A DNA stretch of 64,000 bases from VXPQ01 sp965117025 (GTDB taxonomy: Bacteria; Bacteroidota; Rhodothermia; Rhodothermales; VXPQ01), in contig OZ220746.1 of NCBI GenBank assembly GCA_965117025.1, positions 2,814,571 to 2,878,570 of the forward strand, given 5' to 3'. The stretch's first letter is position 1, and each line of letters starts with the position of its first letter. The notes beneath the pieces are model-generated. The model was not told the origin of the DNA. It did not search any database and saw only the letters and a list, made by a program, of their open reading frames with translations. Position numbers and translations under genes: made by a program. Shown piece after piece: positions 55,765 through 64,000 of the stretch.

Positions 55765-57066
55765 ATGGACAAACTTATCATAGAAGGCGGACATACGCTC
55801 TCCGGCTCGCTGCCTGTGAGCGGCTCTAAAAATACGGCGCTGCCGCTGATGGCGGCGGCGCTTCTTGCGGACGGCACATCCGTGCTGTCCCATATTCCCA
55901 ACCTGCGGGACGTCAAGACCTTTGCGCACGTGTTGCGTATCTCCGGGGCTGCTGTACACTTCGACGAAGCCCGGAACGAAATGACAGTGGACGCAAGCGG
56001 GGTAAACTATCCGGAAGCGCCTTATGAACTGGTGAAGAAGATGCGCGCCTCCTTCTACATGCTTGGGGCATTGCTGGGGCGCTGCGGACATGCCCGCGTG
56101 TCGCTTCCGGGAGGATGCGCCTGGGGACCCCGGCCCGTGGATCTGCACCTCAAAGGCATGGAGGCTTTCGGCGCAGACATTCGCCTCGATCACGGATATG
56201 TCGTAGCGGAAGCAAAAGGAGGACGCCTCAACGGGGGGAAATTCCGCATGAACCCGTCCAGTGTGGGGGCAACGATCAATCTCTTGTTGGCCTCCGTCAC
56301 AGCGCGGGGAGCGTCCCGGATCGAGCATGCCGCCCGCGAACCGGACGTCGTAGTGTTCGGGGAAATGCTCCAAAAAATGGGCGCCCGTATCAAGGGACTT
56401 GGAACGGATACGATCGACATCGAAGGGGTGGATACGCTTTCTCCCGTGGATTTTCACAATGCGCCGGATCGCATCGAACTGGGCACTTTTATGATCGCCG
56501 CAGCCATTGCAGGGAAACCGGGCCAAACCGTCCGCATGACGAACGCAGCCCCCGTACACCTTGGAGACGCCTTCATCGACGCGTTTACGCAAACAGGGGC
56601 GGGCTACCAGCCAGGGAATGACTACGTGGATGTCACCGCCCCGGACAACATCCTCCCTGTATCCATAGAAACCGGCGTATATCCGGGCTTTCCCACTGAT
56701 TTACAGGCCCAATGGACCGTCCTGCTGACCCAGGCGTCCGGCAATGCACGGGTCCGCGATACCGTATATTTCGACCGGTTCAAACATATACCCGAGTTGC
56801 ATCGGATGGGAGCAAACGCCATCGTCGTGCAGAACGAGGTGTTTATTGCGGGAGGAAACGACCTGCAGGGAGCCACAGTGATGAGCACCGATTTGCGGGC
56901 CGGAGTGTCCCTCGTACTGGCCGGCATGATTGCCGAAGGCGAAACTCACGTGCTGCGCGTCTACCACCTCGATCGGGGATACGAGAATCTGGATGGGAAA
57001 CTGGCCGATGCGGGCATTGCCATCCGGCGCGTGCAGTACGACGAATTCGCCGACCCGTCCATTTAA
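55765..57066 (+). CDS. murA: UDP-N-acetylglucosamine 1-carboxyvinyltransferase
   Basis: A 433-residue enzyme that transfers enolpyruvate from PEP to UDP-GlcNAc, the first committed step of peptidoglycan synthesis. Key Lys in GSKNTALPLMAAALL near residue 22. The active-site loop PGGCAWGPRPVDLHLKG has Cys118, the residue attacked by fosfomycin, so the protein is predicted fosfomycin-sensitive. DRIELGTFMIAAAIA and the final DLRAGVSLVLAGMIAEGET-HVLRVYHLDRGYENLDGKL are typical. The TAA stop abuts the dispersed-repeat element. Confidence 0.97.
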   Translation: MDKLIIEGGHTLSGSLPVSGSKNTALPLMAAALLADGTSVLSHIPNLRDVKTFAHVLRISGAAVHFDEARNEMTVDASGVNYPEAPYELVKKMRASFYMLGALLGRCGHARVSLPGGCAWGPRPVDLHLKGMEAFGADIRLDHGYVVAEAKGGRLNGGKFRMNPSSVGATINLLLASVTARGASRIEHAAREPDVVVFGEMLQKMGARIKGLGTDTIDIEGVDTLSPVDFHNAPDRIELGTFMIAAAIAGKPGQTVRMTNAAPVHLGDAFIDAFTQTGAGYQPGNDYVDVTAPDNILPVSIETGVYPGFPTDLQAQWTVLLTQASGNARVRDTVYFDRFKHIPELHRMGANAIVVQNEVFIAGGNDLQGATVMSTDLRAGVSLVLAGMIAEGETHVLRVYHLDRGYENLDGKLADAGIAIRRVQYDEFADPSI

Positions 57067-57380
57067 AGGATACTCTGATCAATTCCACTTCGATCAGCGC
57101 TTCACGTTCGTGCGTGAAGCGCCCTTCGGGAGGCTGCAAGAAGCACGCTGGCCGCGTCATTCCTCATTATGTGGGGCCTGCCACATTGCTTCGTCATTCC
57201 TTGCCGGCGCACTTCTCGCAGCCTCTGAACTTCGCGGACTTAACCAGAGTATCCTTAAAGAGCCTATTGCCGGGTAAGCGCAGGCGCAGACCCTTTCATT
57301 GTTTTGCAAAATGGCGATAACGCGCCCATTTGCAAACAGTGTTCAGGTCTTCCCCCACCTTTTTGCAGGAGACAAAAGGG
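57067..57380. other. Intergenic murA / TIM-barrel gene
   Basis: 314 bp between convergent genes, over half of it the 187-bp dispersed repeat; the remaining 120 bp show no gene. Confidence 0.6.
57068..57254. repeat. Dispersed repeat, full-length 187-bp copy
   Basis: GGATACTCTG at 57068-57077 and its exact inverse CAGAGTATCC at 57245-57254 bound 187 bp. With the flanks (TTTAA and TTAAA) the inverted similarity extends to about 15 bp. A perfect 10-bp hairpin GCGCTTCACG/CGTGAAGCGC occupies 57097-57122. No reading frame inside. Partial copies are at 5390, 20201, 21277, 25414 and 63348. Confidence 0.8.
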
Positions 57381-58319
57381 TCACACCGGGGACAGCACCC
57401 GGTCCATCCGCCAGGCGATTTCTTCGAGACGCTCACGATCCCCTCCCGGAATTTCCGCCGTGGCCCAGCCGGTAAAACCAATGCCCGTCAGGTGCTCGCG
57501 AACGGCAGGCCAGTTGACATCCCCTTCGCCGAGCGGAACGCGGAAACCGGCGTACATGCCTTCCTCATTGCGCTTCCGGCGGCTGAATTCCTTCACATCC
57601 AGCTTGAGAATGCGGTCGCCGAGAATGCGAATCCAGTGCTCCGGCCAGCCGAACGTGACTACGTTGCCGATATCGAAATACGCCCCGATCCAATCGCTTT
57701 CGAATTCGTCGATGTACCGGGCAAATTCGAGCGGACTCATCAGGAAATTATTCCAGACGTTCTCGATAGCAATGCGAACGCCCAATGTGCGGGCCTCCGG
57801 CAGGACTTTGCGGATTTCGGTCTGCGACCGCCGCCATGCATCATCGTACGAAACATTTTCCTGGACGACAGCGGGTACAAGCAATACGGTGGAGGCTCCG
57901 TAGGCGGCGGCATCCTGAAGGGCAATGCGGAGTCCTTCCAAACCCTCCTCCCGGATAGCGGGATCCGGATCCGACAGCGTCTTGTTCCAGTGCACCATGT
58001 CCACTACCCCATGAATCGGCAGTCCCACCGTATGGGAAGCCGCCACCACTTCTTCCTGCACCAGATCGTTCGGACTGCCCATTTCCACCCCGTCGAATCC
58101 CAGCTCCGCAAGCAACATGAATTTGTCCTGAACGGAGCCATCCACCTGCACCATATCGTACTTCACGGCTTTGGAGATGGCCGACGTGGATGTACGGGCA
58201 GGCGAACGCGTCGTGAAACGAGGAAATGCACCGGCCGAAAAGCCGGGAATAGCGCCTGCAAAACCTGCAACGCCACCGGAAACGGCTCCGAGCATACCCA
58301 GAAAATGTCGTCGATCCAT
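57381..58319 (-). CDS. Sugar phosphate isomerase/epimerase, Tat-exported
   Basis: A 312-residue xylose-isomerase-like TIM barrel. The N-terminus MDRRHFLGMLG followed by a hydrophobic Gly/Ala stretch is a Tat signal. Barrel motifs: LGFDGVEMGSPNDL, VRIAIENVWNNFLMSP, IGAYFDIGNVVTFG and ILKLDVKEFSRR, which together carry the usual Glu/Asp/His metal ligands. It probably isomerises or epimerises a sugar or cyclitol in the periplasm together with the oxidoreductase encoded 29 bp upstream on the same strand. Substrate unknown. Confidence 0.85.
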   Translation of the reverse strand: MDRRHFLGMLGAVSGGVAGFAGAIPGFSAGAFPRFTTRSPARTSTSAISKAVKYDMVQVDGSVQDKFMLLAELGFDGVEMGSPNDLVQEEVVAASHTVGLPIHGVVDMVHWNKTLSDPDPAIREEGLEGLRIALQDAAAYGASTVLLVPAVVQENVSYDDAWRRSQTEIRKVLPEARTLGVRIAIENVWNNFLMSPLEFARYIDEFESDWIGAYFDIGNVVTFGWPEHWIRILGDRILKLDVKEFSRRKRNEEGMYAGFRVPLGEGDVNWPAVREHLTGIGFTGWATAEIPGGDRERLEEIAWRMDRVLSPV

Positions 58320-58348
58320 AGTGCGTATAGCGTTGGATTCCTGTCGCG

Positions 58349-59677
58349 TTATTCGCCGGCCCCGGCAACGAGGAAAGACCGGTTGAGCCGGGTGCGTCCT
58401 GGCGCCGGCACCTGTGCAGGAGGCATATCTCCAAAAGCCAACGTGTGCGGAACAAGGTCCATATCGGCGGTCAGCATATCCTCCCAGGTCAATTGCTGCC
58501 CGGTGTAGGCGCTCTCGCGTCCAAGCACGGCAATCATGGTGCTGTCTGCAATCTGACGGGTTTCGTTGACAGGCTGACCGGCCCGGATGGCTGCAATAAG
58601 GTCCGTATGCTCGACGACATAGGCATTGTTGCCTTTTTCGGAGCGGCGGAAAAGCACGTCCCCGTCGTGGGACCGGATGATCGAACTGTCGGGGTGCAGA
58701 TCAGCGACCCCTTTCGTGCCGACGATGCGATTCGTAACGCGCCCTGTCGCTCCCTCGAACTGGCGGCACTTCGCCTCTATGCGCACATCGCCGGAAAAAG
58801 CATACTCCACCGAAAAGTGATCGTAAATGTGTCCATACGAAGGATCGACGCGCGCAAGGCGCCCGCCCATGCCGATAGCGCGCTCGGGTACCTCCCCCAT
58901 AACCCACTGGATAACATCAAGGTTATGCACGAATTGCTCCACGATGTGATCCCCTGAAAGCCAGGTAAAGTAATACCAGTTCCGGCATTGCCATTCCATA
59001 TCCGACATGCCGGGAAGGCGCGGGCGCAGCCAGATGGGGCCTGTCATGTAATAGGCATAGGCGCCCGTGATTTCGCCGATCAGCCCTCCATGAATTTCGG
59101 CCACGGCGTCCATGAAACTGGGCTGCCGGCGATAGAGCGTACCCGCCACTACGGAAAGCCCTTTCTCATCGGCTAATTTTCCTGCTTCAACGATTGCGTG
59201 GTATCCGGCCACATCGACCTGCGTGGGCTTTTCCATGAACACATGCTTGCCGGATTCGACTGCGTAGCGGAACTGCACAGGACGAAATCCCGGCGGCGTG
59301 GCGAGAATTACATAATCCACGTCGCTGTCGATCACATGCCGGTAGTTATCGAAACCGGTGAACGTGCGTTCGTCCGTCACATTGAGCCGATCGCCGATGT
59401 GCTCCTGAAGGCGTCCCCGGGAATCTTCCAGCCTGTCTTCGAAGAGGTCGCCCATGGCGTACACCTCGATTCCCTCTGCTGCCTCGACGGCATTCACCGC
59501 AGCGCCCGTGCCGCGTCCGCCGCACCCGACCAGACCGACCCGCATGGTGTCCGATCCCGCCGCCCAGGCAAAATTCCCGGAACGCATGAGCGCAGAGGCG
59601 CCCGCTGCTGCTGCCGCCGATGACTGAATAAACCTGCGCCGGGTCAACCCGGTATTTCGTGCGTTTGTGTCCCCCAT
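58349..59677 (-). CDS. Gfo/Idh/MocA family oxidoreductase, Tat-exported
   Basis: A 442-residue NAD(P)-dependent oxidoreductase. A Tat signal (TRRRFIQSSAAAAAGASALM) is followed by the Rossmann motif MRVGLVGCGGRGTGAAV, VDYVILATPPGFRP, the EKP motif in GKHVFMEKPTQVD, and GDHIVEQFVHNLDVIQWVMGEVP in the substrate domain. These enzymes oxidise sugar or inositol hydroxyls using a tightly bound or free dinucleotide. Being exported, it probably carries its cofactor out already folded. It is coupled with the TIM-barrel gene downstream. Confidence 0.9.
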   Translation of the reverse strand: MGDTNARNTGLTRRRFIQSSAAAAAGASALMRSGNFAWAAGSDTMRVGLVGCGGRGTGAAVNAVEAAEGIEVYAMGDLFEDRLEDSRGRLQEHIGDRLNVTDERTFTGFDNYRHVIDSDVDYVILATPPGFRPVQFRYAVESGKHVFMEKPTQVDVAGYHAIVEAGKLADEKGLSVVAGTLYRRQPSFMDAVAEIHGGLIGEITGAYAYYMTGPIWLRPRLPGMSDMEWQCRNWYYFTWLSGDHIVEQFVHNLDVIQWVMGEVPERAIGMGGRLARVDPSYGHIYDHFSVEYAFSGDVRIEAKCRQFEGATGRVTNRIVGTKGVADLHPDSSIIRSHDGDVLFRRSEKGNNAYVVEHTDLIAAIRAGQPVNETRQIADSTMIAVLGRESAYTGQQLTWEDMLTADMDLVPHTLAFGDMPPAQVPAPGRTRLNRSFLVAGAGE

Positions 59678-59783
59678 GGCTTCTTGCTGGTTGGTATATG
59701 GTTATACGCCTATCACAACACTCATGCTGCAATATAACCGGGCGGAAATATTGTTGCCGGGGAAAAGGCGGGCCTGCAACCCG

Positions 59784-62700
59784 TCAAATTAGGCTTCCGT
59801 GCGTTCCCGCCCCTTTCAGGTTGCGCATTCTCTCCGGGGGCATAGGAAGTTCATTCGCTTTGAAGCAATCGCTTTCGACGATTGAGTCGAGCAACGTTTC
59901 CTGCGCCGGGTAACCATTGATAGTTTCTTCCAGTACCCAGAGCAGTTCGAGGAGTTCGGTAGTAAACTGGCTAGTCCAGAATTCGGGGCGAATGTGGTCC
60001 AGCGGGGACAATTTTTTTCCTGCCCCCTTCTTCATGCGGTACTTGAGCCACGATTGTACGACGTTCAGGCCCGATACCTCGAATTCGTAGACTTCAGGCT
60101 CCACAGGTCCAAACGCCCCTTCGCCCACATGCAGCGTTCGGGCGGTTTCGTTGTACGAGAACGTTTCGGGATACTTGTCGGCGTTGCCTGGGACAGCCTT
60201 GATGCATTTGGCCACACCGTACGGGATATGCTTATACGCCGCATCACCTGACACAAACCGCTCACCATAGGTATGAAGCCAGAGTAACCGTGCGCCTGCG
60301 CTTCGAGCCTTTGCGAATAGCGCAGCGTCCTTTGTCAGGGGTATGCGCAACTCTCGTGACTCCAGTTCGCTTGCGAAACGCGTTGTGAAGGCCGGCTGGG
60401 CCGCCACGCCATAGAGATAGGCCAAAAAATCCTCAGGTGTGACGTTGCGCCCATAAGCTCCTTCCAGCAGATCAAGCAGGCCGGGCAAAATATTGGGGAT
60501 TGATGTGTCGGCAGAACAATAGAGAGGAATGGTATCCTTGCCGCCGCGCCCCGAGAAATGGTGCAGATCAGGCAAATGCGCACAAGCCGTTACCGTTGGA
60601 CCCGTTCCTATAGGGCTTGAAAACAGACTGGTCAGATATATCTGCCGCTCGCTATGGGCGCGCCAAAGGTCAGGACGAAGGTAGTCGCCCAAACGCGTGT
60701 CGACAAAAAACCACTGTCGGTCGAATGACCGGTAGGCAAAACGCTCTATACGAGGGGATGGTGTACCCTTTAACAAGTTCGCCAAAGCCGGAAGAGGTTC
60801 TGGATTTTTCTCAAGAAGCGGAAAGTATACCGAGTCAATCTTGCGATCCCGTGTTTCCTTGAACGCTTTTGTTCTATTTTCCGCCCCCAACAATGCGCTC
60901 CATCGATGTTCGAGCGTTGCCTGATCCGGCGCAATAGGCCAAGTTCGTTTTAACTGTATGCCCGAGTGCTGCCAAGGCATGAGATTTGTGAGAAGAGGCC
61001 AGATAAAGTACTCCCCCTTGCCCGGCGGGCGAAACGGAGCCTGCCAATCGTCTGGGCACTCCTCCCATTGGATACTGGCGAAACCCTCTATCCTGTCAAG
61101 TGCGGTGAGTTTCTCCTTGCGCGCGCCCTCGATGCGGGCGTAACGGACCCGAGCAGGCGTGACTTGCTTCGCCTTGTTCGTTTCCGGTCCTTGGTTAAAA
61201 AGCGTAGAATCCGCTTCGGGAAACTTCTCCACATTTGCTTTATCCGAGCGTAATGCCACGGCAATAGCCACAGGCGTCTGAATATTGAATACATTTTCGT
61301 TCCGATGCGTACCGCGTCCCTCGCCGCCGAGATCAAGTATCCATATATCGTCGCACCACCAACGCATATGCCGGCGCATTCCGGCGAAAGCGGGGCCGTC
61401 CAGATAACTCGCTGCACTGATGAAACTGACCACTCCCGGCGCATTTTTCTGCTCGAAAACCTTCCATAACGCCCAACGCCAGAAATACACATACAGATTG
61501 TACAGGTTTTTGAGATGGCTTCCATGCCCGGCCTTCTTTACGGGATCGGTAAAACTGTTCAGAATAACTTTTTCTTCTGATTTACTGTCTCCCCAGCGCA
61601 CCCAGTTCCCCGTGAGAGCAATGTTGTCATCTGTAGCCGCTTCGTGGCGATCATAGGGTGGGTTGCCCAAGCAGACCATTACAGGGATTTTCTTCTTGAT
61701 CTCCAATGCCTTGCGTCGCTGCTCCGAAATGGGCCGGAAAAAGTGTGCCTCATTACGTAACTCGGCCTCAGGGCTTTCGAGCGTATCTGTCAGGTAGATA
61801 TGTACGCCGTGGGAAGGGATCGAAGCACCTTTATCCGCAAGAGCACGGCTGACGCGCAATTCCGCAACGGCGTAAGAACCGACCATTAACTCGAAACCGT
61901 ACAGGTTTTGCGCTAAGGTGGTTGCCACTCCGGGAATGGTGCCCTTACCCTGTTTTTCACTAATCCGGCAAAGGGTGTGTTCTATCACGCCGAGCAGGTA
62001 GGTACCTGTTCCCACTGCCGGATCCATGGTTATCACATCCGGGTTGGCAAATCCCAATTTTTTGCCGAGACGAGAGGTGAGTAAATCGTCAATCAGGCAT
62101 ACCTGGGCGCGCACGACTTCGACCGGCGTGTAATAGACTCCCGCGTCCTTGCGTAGTTGGGGATCGTACGCGGCGAGGAAATCTTCGTAGAAATAGAGCC
62201 ACGGATCCTCGCTTCCGACGAGAGTGGCGGGTGGTATGACAGCGATGACACGTAATAACAAGTCAAGCGATGCGGCGATGTCGGAGCGGCCCTGGTCAGC
62301 GGTTAGGATTCTCAAGGCCCGCGACAACAGGCTGTGCTGCGCATCGAGGGTTTTCTCTGCGCTTTCGAGCGTGAGCGGATCTGCTCCTTCACTGCGGGCT
62401 AGCAGCAGGGCAAAAGTGATCGTTTGGGCGTAGGCGTCGGCAAATTGTTTGTCCGAGGCATTCGGAAATAGAAGTTGCCGCCAGTCTTCTGCAAGATGCA
62501 CCAGAGGAGACGCGGCGTCATTGAGCGCATCGGACACGTCGTCGCGCAACATGCGGCAGAGAGGAGCCAGCAATTCGGCGAATCCCTTTAGCTTGATATT
62601 GCCTGTGCGATCCAAAGGAATGTGCGGATCCCACGAAAGAAAATCGCTAAGGAGACGCTGTACGGCGCCCGCGTCCTCAGCGGTTATGGCGCTTGATCCC

Positions 62701-63128
62701 TCTGCAGCAATATCGCCAGAAAGACGAATCACCGCGCCAATGCGCTCGCCGTTTCGATATAACGCCCATTCGTTGCCGTCCGTGTAGAGTATATTCGGAA
62801 CGGAAGAAAAGCGCTTGAATTGCTTGCGGTTACGTCCTTTAAATCGTCTGGAGTCAGCGCCGACGCCGGGCGCCTTGAGTTCGATGTATCCAGCCAGTAA
62901 CTGGTTCAGGTGGATGGCGTAATCGGGGCGGCCCAGACGATCCGGCAAGGGCGCCTCGCCTGTACAGACGATGTCAGAGCCTAACCCGGTAGCCACTTCT
63001 TGCATAAAGTGCTCGAATGGAGCGCGCAGTTGCTCCTCAGGCTCCCCTGCAACGAACTGGTTGGATTTCTGTGTTACGGAAGCGGCAAACCCCTGTAAGG
63101 AATGGTGCAGGGAAACGGCTGTACTCAT
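59784..63128 (-). CDS. Single-polypeptide restriction-modification enzyme (type IIG / ISP-like)
   Basis: A 1114-residue protein that should cut and methylate DNA by itself. A PD-(D/E)xK nuclease motif lies near the N-terminus (RPDYAIHLNQLLAGYIELK: Asp69, Glu83, Lys85). A helical connector precedes the amino-methyltransferase, with motif I DPAVGTGTYLLG (about residue 367 on) and motif IV NPPY (489-492), which indicate N6-adenine methylation. The last 500 residues hold the target-recognition part (IEGFASIQWEECPDDW onward; FLAYLYGVAAQPAF near the end). No separate S, R or other defence gene is next to it. Base composition is more even and AT-richer than in its neighbours, suggesting acquisition. 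ATG 63128 chosen. Confidence 0.88.
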   Translation of the reverse strand: MSTAVSLHHSLQGFAASVTQKSNQFVAGEPEEQLRAPFEHFMQEVATGLGSDIVCTGEAPLPDRLGRPDYAIHLNQLLAGYIELKAPGVGADSRRFKGRNRKQFKRFSSVPNILYTDGNEWALYRNGERIGAVIRLSGDIAAEGSSAITAEDAGAVQRLLSDFLSWDPHIPLDRTGNIKLKGFAELLAPLCRMLRDDVSDALNDAASPLVHLAEDWRQLLFPNASDKQFADAYAQTITFALLLARSEGADPLTLESAEKTLDAQHSLLSRALRILTADQGRSDIAASLDLLLRVIAVIPPATLVGSEDPWLYFYEDFLAAYDPQLRKDAGVYYTPVEVVRAQVCLIDDLLTSRLGKKLGFANPDVITMDPAVGTGTYLLGVIEHTLCRISEKQGKGTIPGVATTLAQNLYGFELMVGSYAVAELRVSRALADKGASIPSHGVHIYLTDTLESPEAELRNEAHFFRPISEQRRKALEIKKKIPVMVCLGNPPYDRHEAATDDNIALTGNWVRWGDSKSEEKVILNSFTDPVKKAGHGSHLKNLYNLYVYFWRWALWKVFEQKNAPGVVSFISAASYLDGPAFAGMRRHMRWWCDDIWILDLGGEGRGTHRNENVFNIQTPVAIAVALRSDKANVEKFPEADSTLFNQGPETNKAKQVTPARVRYARIEGARKEKLTALDRIEGFASIQWEECPDDWQAPFRPPGKGEYFIWPLLTNLMPWQHSGIQLKRTWPIAPDQATLEHRWSALLGAENRTKAFKETRDRKIDSVYFPLLEKNPEPLPALANLLKGTPSPRIERFAYRSFDRQWFFVDTRLGDYLRPDLWRAHSERQIYLTSLFSSPIGTGPTVTACAHLPDLHHFSGRGGKDTIPLYCSADTSIPNILPGLLDLLEGAYGRNVTPEDFLAYLYGVAAQPAFTTRFASELESRELRIPLTKDAALFAKARSAGARLLWLHTYGERFVSGDAAYKHIPYGVAKCIKAVPGNADKYPETFSYNETARTLHVGEGAFGPVEPEVYEFEVSGLNVVQSWLKYRMKKGAGKKLSPLDHIRPEFWTSQFTTELLELLWVLEETINGYPAQETLLDSIVESDCFKANELPMPPERMRNLKGAGTHGSLI

Positions 63129-63483
63129 GGCTGAACTCACGTCAAAAATCCGGTGACTACGGTATGCAGCAGGCACGAAACAGCGTTACCGCACCCTGGG
63201 CGATTTTGGTACCGTGCGACCGCCGGTACGTTTCCACATGAATACGATCATTCATCCAGCTAAAAAGTCGTTAGCAGACCGGCGTTATTAAGCAATTTTC
63301 GCGCATGGCGTTTTTCGTCCCTGAACGAGCGGGAGCCCGGTTCCTTACGGATACTCCGATCAAAATCGCTTCGCCTGCCGCTCCACGTTCATGCGCAGGG
63401 CGATACGAAAAACAGGCTGTGAATCAGATTCGGCAAAAAGGTGTTTTTACATAGTGTCCCCGGTGTAACGAACCACCTTCATC
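63129..63483. other. Intergenic, contains a partial dispersed repeat
   Basis: 355 bp between the divergent restriction-modification and cysteine desulfurase genes. Beyond the repeat at 63348 no gene or clear promoter was recognised. Confidence 0.5.
63348..63390. repeat. Dispersed repeat, left-end copy
   Basis: GGATACTCCGATCAA followed by a CGCTTCG tract and a degenerate version of the hairpin seen inside the 187-bp copy (CGCTCCACG, loop, GCGCAGGGCG). It has one substitution in the terminal 13 bp. No right end is present. Confidence 0.6.
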
Positions 63484-64000
63484 ATGCATCCCGTCTATCT
63501 CGACCATGCCGCCACGACGCCGCTTGACGCGCGCGTGCTTGAGGCCATGCAGCCTTTTTTCGGGGCGCAGTTCGGCAATGCTTCGTCGGTGCATTCCCTG
63601 GGCAGGCAGGCGCGTTTCGCGGTTGAAGAATGTCGCGAGAAGGTGGCGGCCCTCCTGGGCGCCGAACCGGGAGAGATTGTTTTTACGAGCGGGGGCACGG
63701 AGTCCAACAACATGGCGCTTGGGGCCGCATCCGGTGGTGTGCTGACCTGTGCTGCCGAACACGAATCCGTGCTTCGTTCCGGAGAAGCTCTGCAATCTTT
63801 CGGCAAGAACGTGCATATGCTGAAGCCCGGCAGGTTCGGCGTGGTCTCGATGGAGGACATCGCCCGGGCGCTTGACAGCGAGGTATGCTCCGGGGTGACG
63901 TTTGTATCCATCATGCATGCGAACAACGAAACAGGCGCCCTGTCACCGGTTCGTGAAATTGCTGAAGTATGCCATGAGAGGGGCCTGACATTTCCTGTGA
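63484..64000 (+). CDS. Cysteine desulfurase (NifS/IscS family), 3' truncated by window end
   Basis: 172 codons are visible and the frame is open at the last base. The start MHPVYLDHAATTPLDARVLEAM is the NifS/IscS family opening; EIVFTSGGTESNNMALG is the PLP-phosphate loop, AAEHESVL carries the conserved His that stacks on PLP, and FVSIMHANNETGALSPV the Asn-rich active-site strand. The enzyme would take sulfur from L-cysteine for Fe-S clusters or tRNA thiolation. The PLP-Lys and catalytic Cys lie beyond the window, so IscS versus MnmA-partner NifS cannot be decided. Confidence 0.92.
   Translation, partial: MHPVYLDHAATTPLDARVLEAMQPFFGAQFGNASSVHSLGRQARFAVEECREKVAALLGAEPGEIVFTSGGTESNNMALGAASGGVLTCAAEHESVLRSGEALQSFGKNVHMLKPGRFGVVSMEDIARALDSEVCSGVTFVSIMHANNETGALSPVREIAEVCHERGLTFPV

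Overview
The window looks like chromosome from a moderately GC-rich member of the Bacteroidota/Rhodothermota group (Rhodothermus/Salinibacter-like). This is inferred from family content, not from rRNA. The indicators are a DUF4835 (PorD-like) protein, PorV/PorQ-like barrels, a TonB-dependent receptor with a carboxypeptidase-regulatory-like domain next to a DUF4249 lipoprotein, tandem S46 dipeptidyl-peptidases, an ebo cluster, and a heme A synthase/CtaB/ABC operon. Gene density is high and most of the content is housekeeping.

Layout. 0-1.4 kb: end of an outer-membrane barrel gene and a GT2 glycosyltransferase. 1.4-8.6 kb: an ebo metabolite-traffic cluster on the minus strand (eboA-eboB-eboD-eboE-eboF) in which the usual eboC (UbiA prenyltransferase) slot holds an oppositely oriented Fic-domain gene. 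8.9-13.2 kb: TonB-like protein, TonB-dependent receptor and DUF4249 lipoprotein. 13.5-17.4 kb: small membrane protein, a GH3-serine hydrolase fusion and an FmdB-like protein. 17.4-21.2 kb: minus-strand ctaA-ctaB-ABC ATPase-ABC permease. 21.3-26.7 kb: glmM, groES/groEL and small membrane proteins. 26.8-31.3 kb: mutY, BamA/TamA-like protein, Nudix hydrolase, secG and the RNase P RNA. 31.4-36.5 kb: coiled-coil protein, Nif3-like protein, RpiB-like isomerase, an MFS transporter/class V aminotransferase pair and tRNA-Arg. 36.9-41.4 kb: zinc-ribbon protein, HhH and PorV-like surface proteins, PorD-like protein and tRNA-Leu. 41.6-54.7 kb: two S46 peptidases, mutS, purD, a beta-propeller protein and a giant outer-membrane protein, tightly packed in one direction. 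54.7-55.8 kb: a gene-poor, repeat-rich, AT-rich gap. 55.8-64 kb: murA, two Tat-exported sugar-related enzymes, a lone one-polypeptide restriction-modification enzyme and the start of a cysteine desulfurase.

The most unusual content is: (i) the ebo cluster with fic in place of eboC, where fic has a canonical promoter that makes it apparently leaderless plus a palindromic operator; (ii) a dispersed inverted-repeat family with GGATACTCTGATC termini, present at six loci and sometimes supplying stop codons; (iii) a second, 165-bp element with 24-bp inverted ends; and (iv) a run of three 22-bp-periodic hairpins downstream of the giant outer-membrane protein. No CRISPR array, transposase, integrase or prophage was seen.
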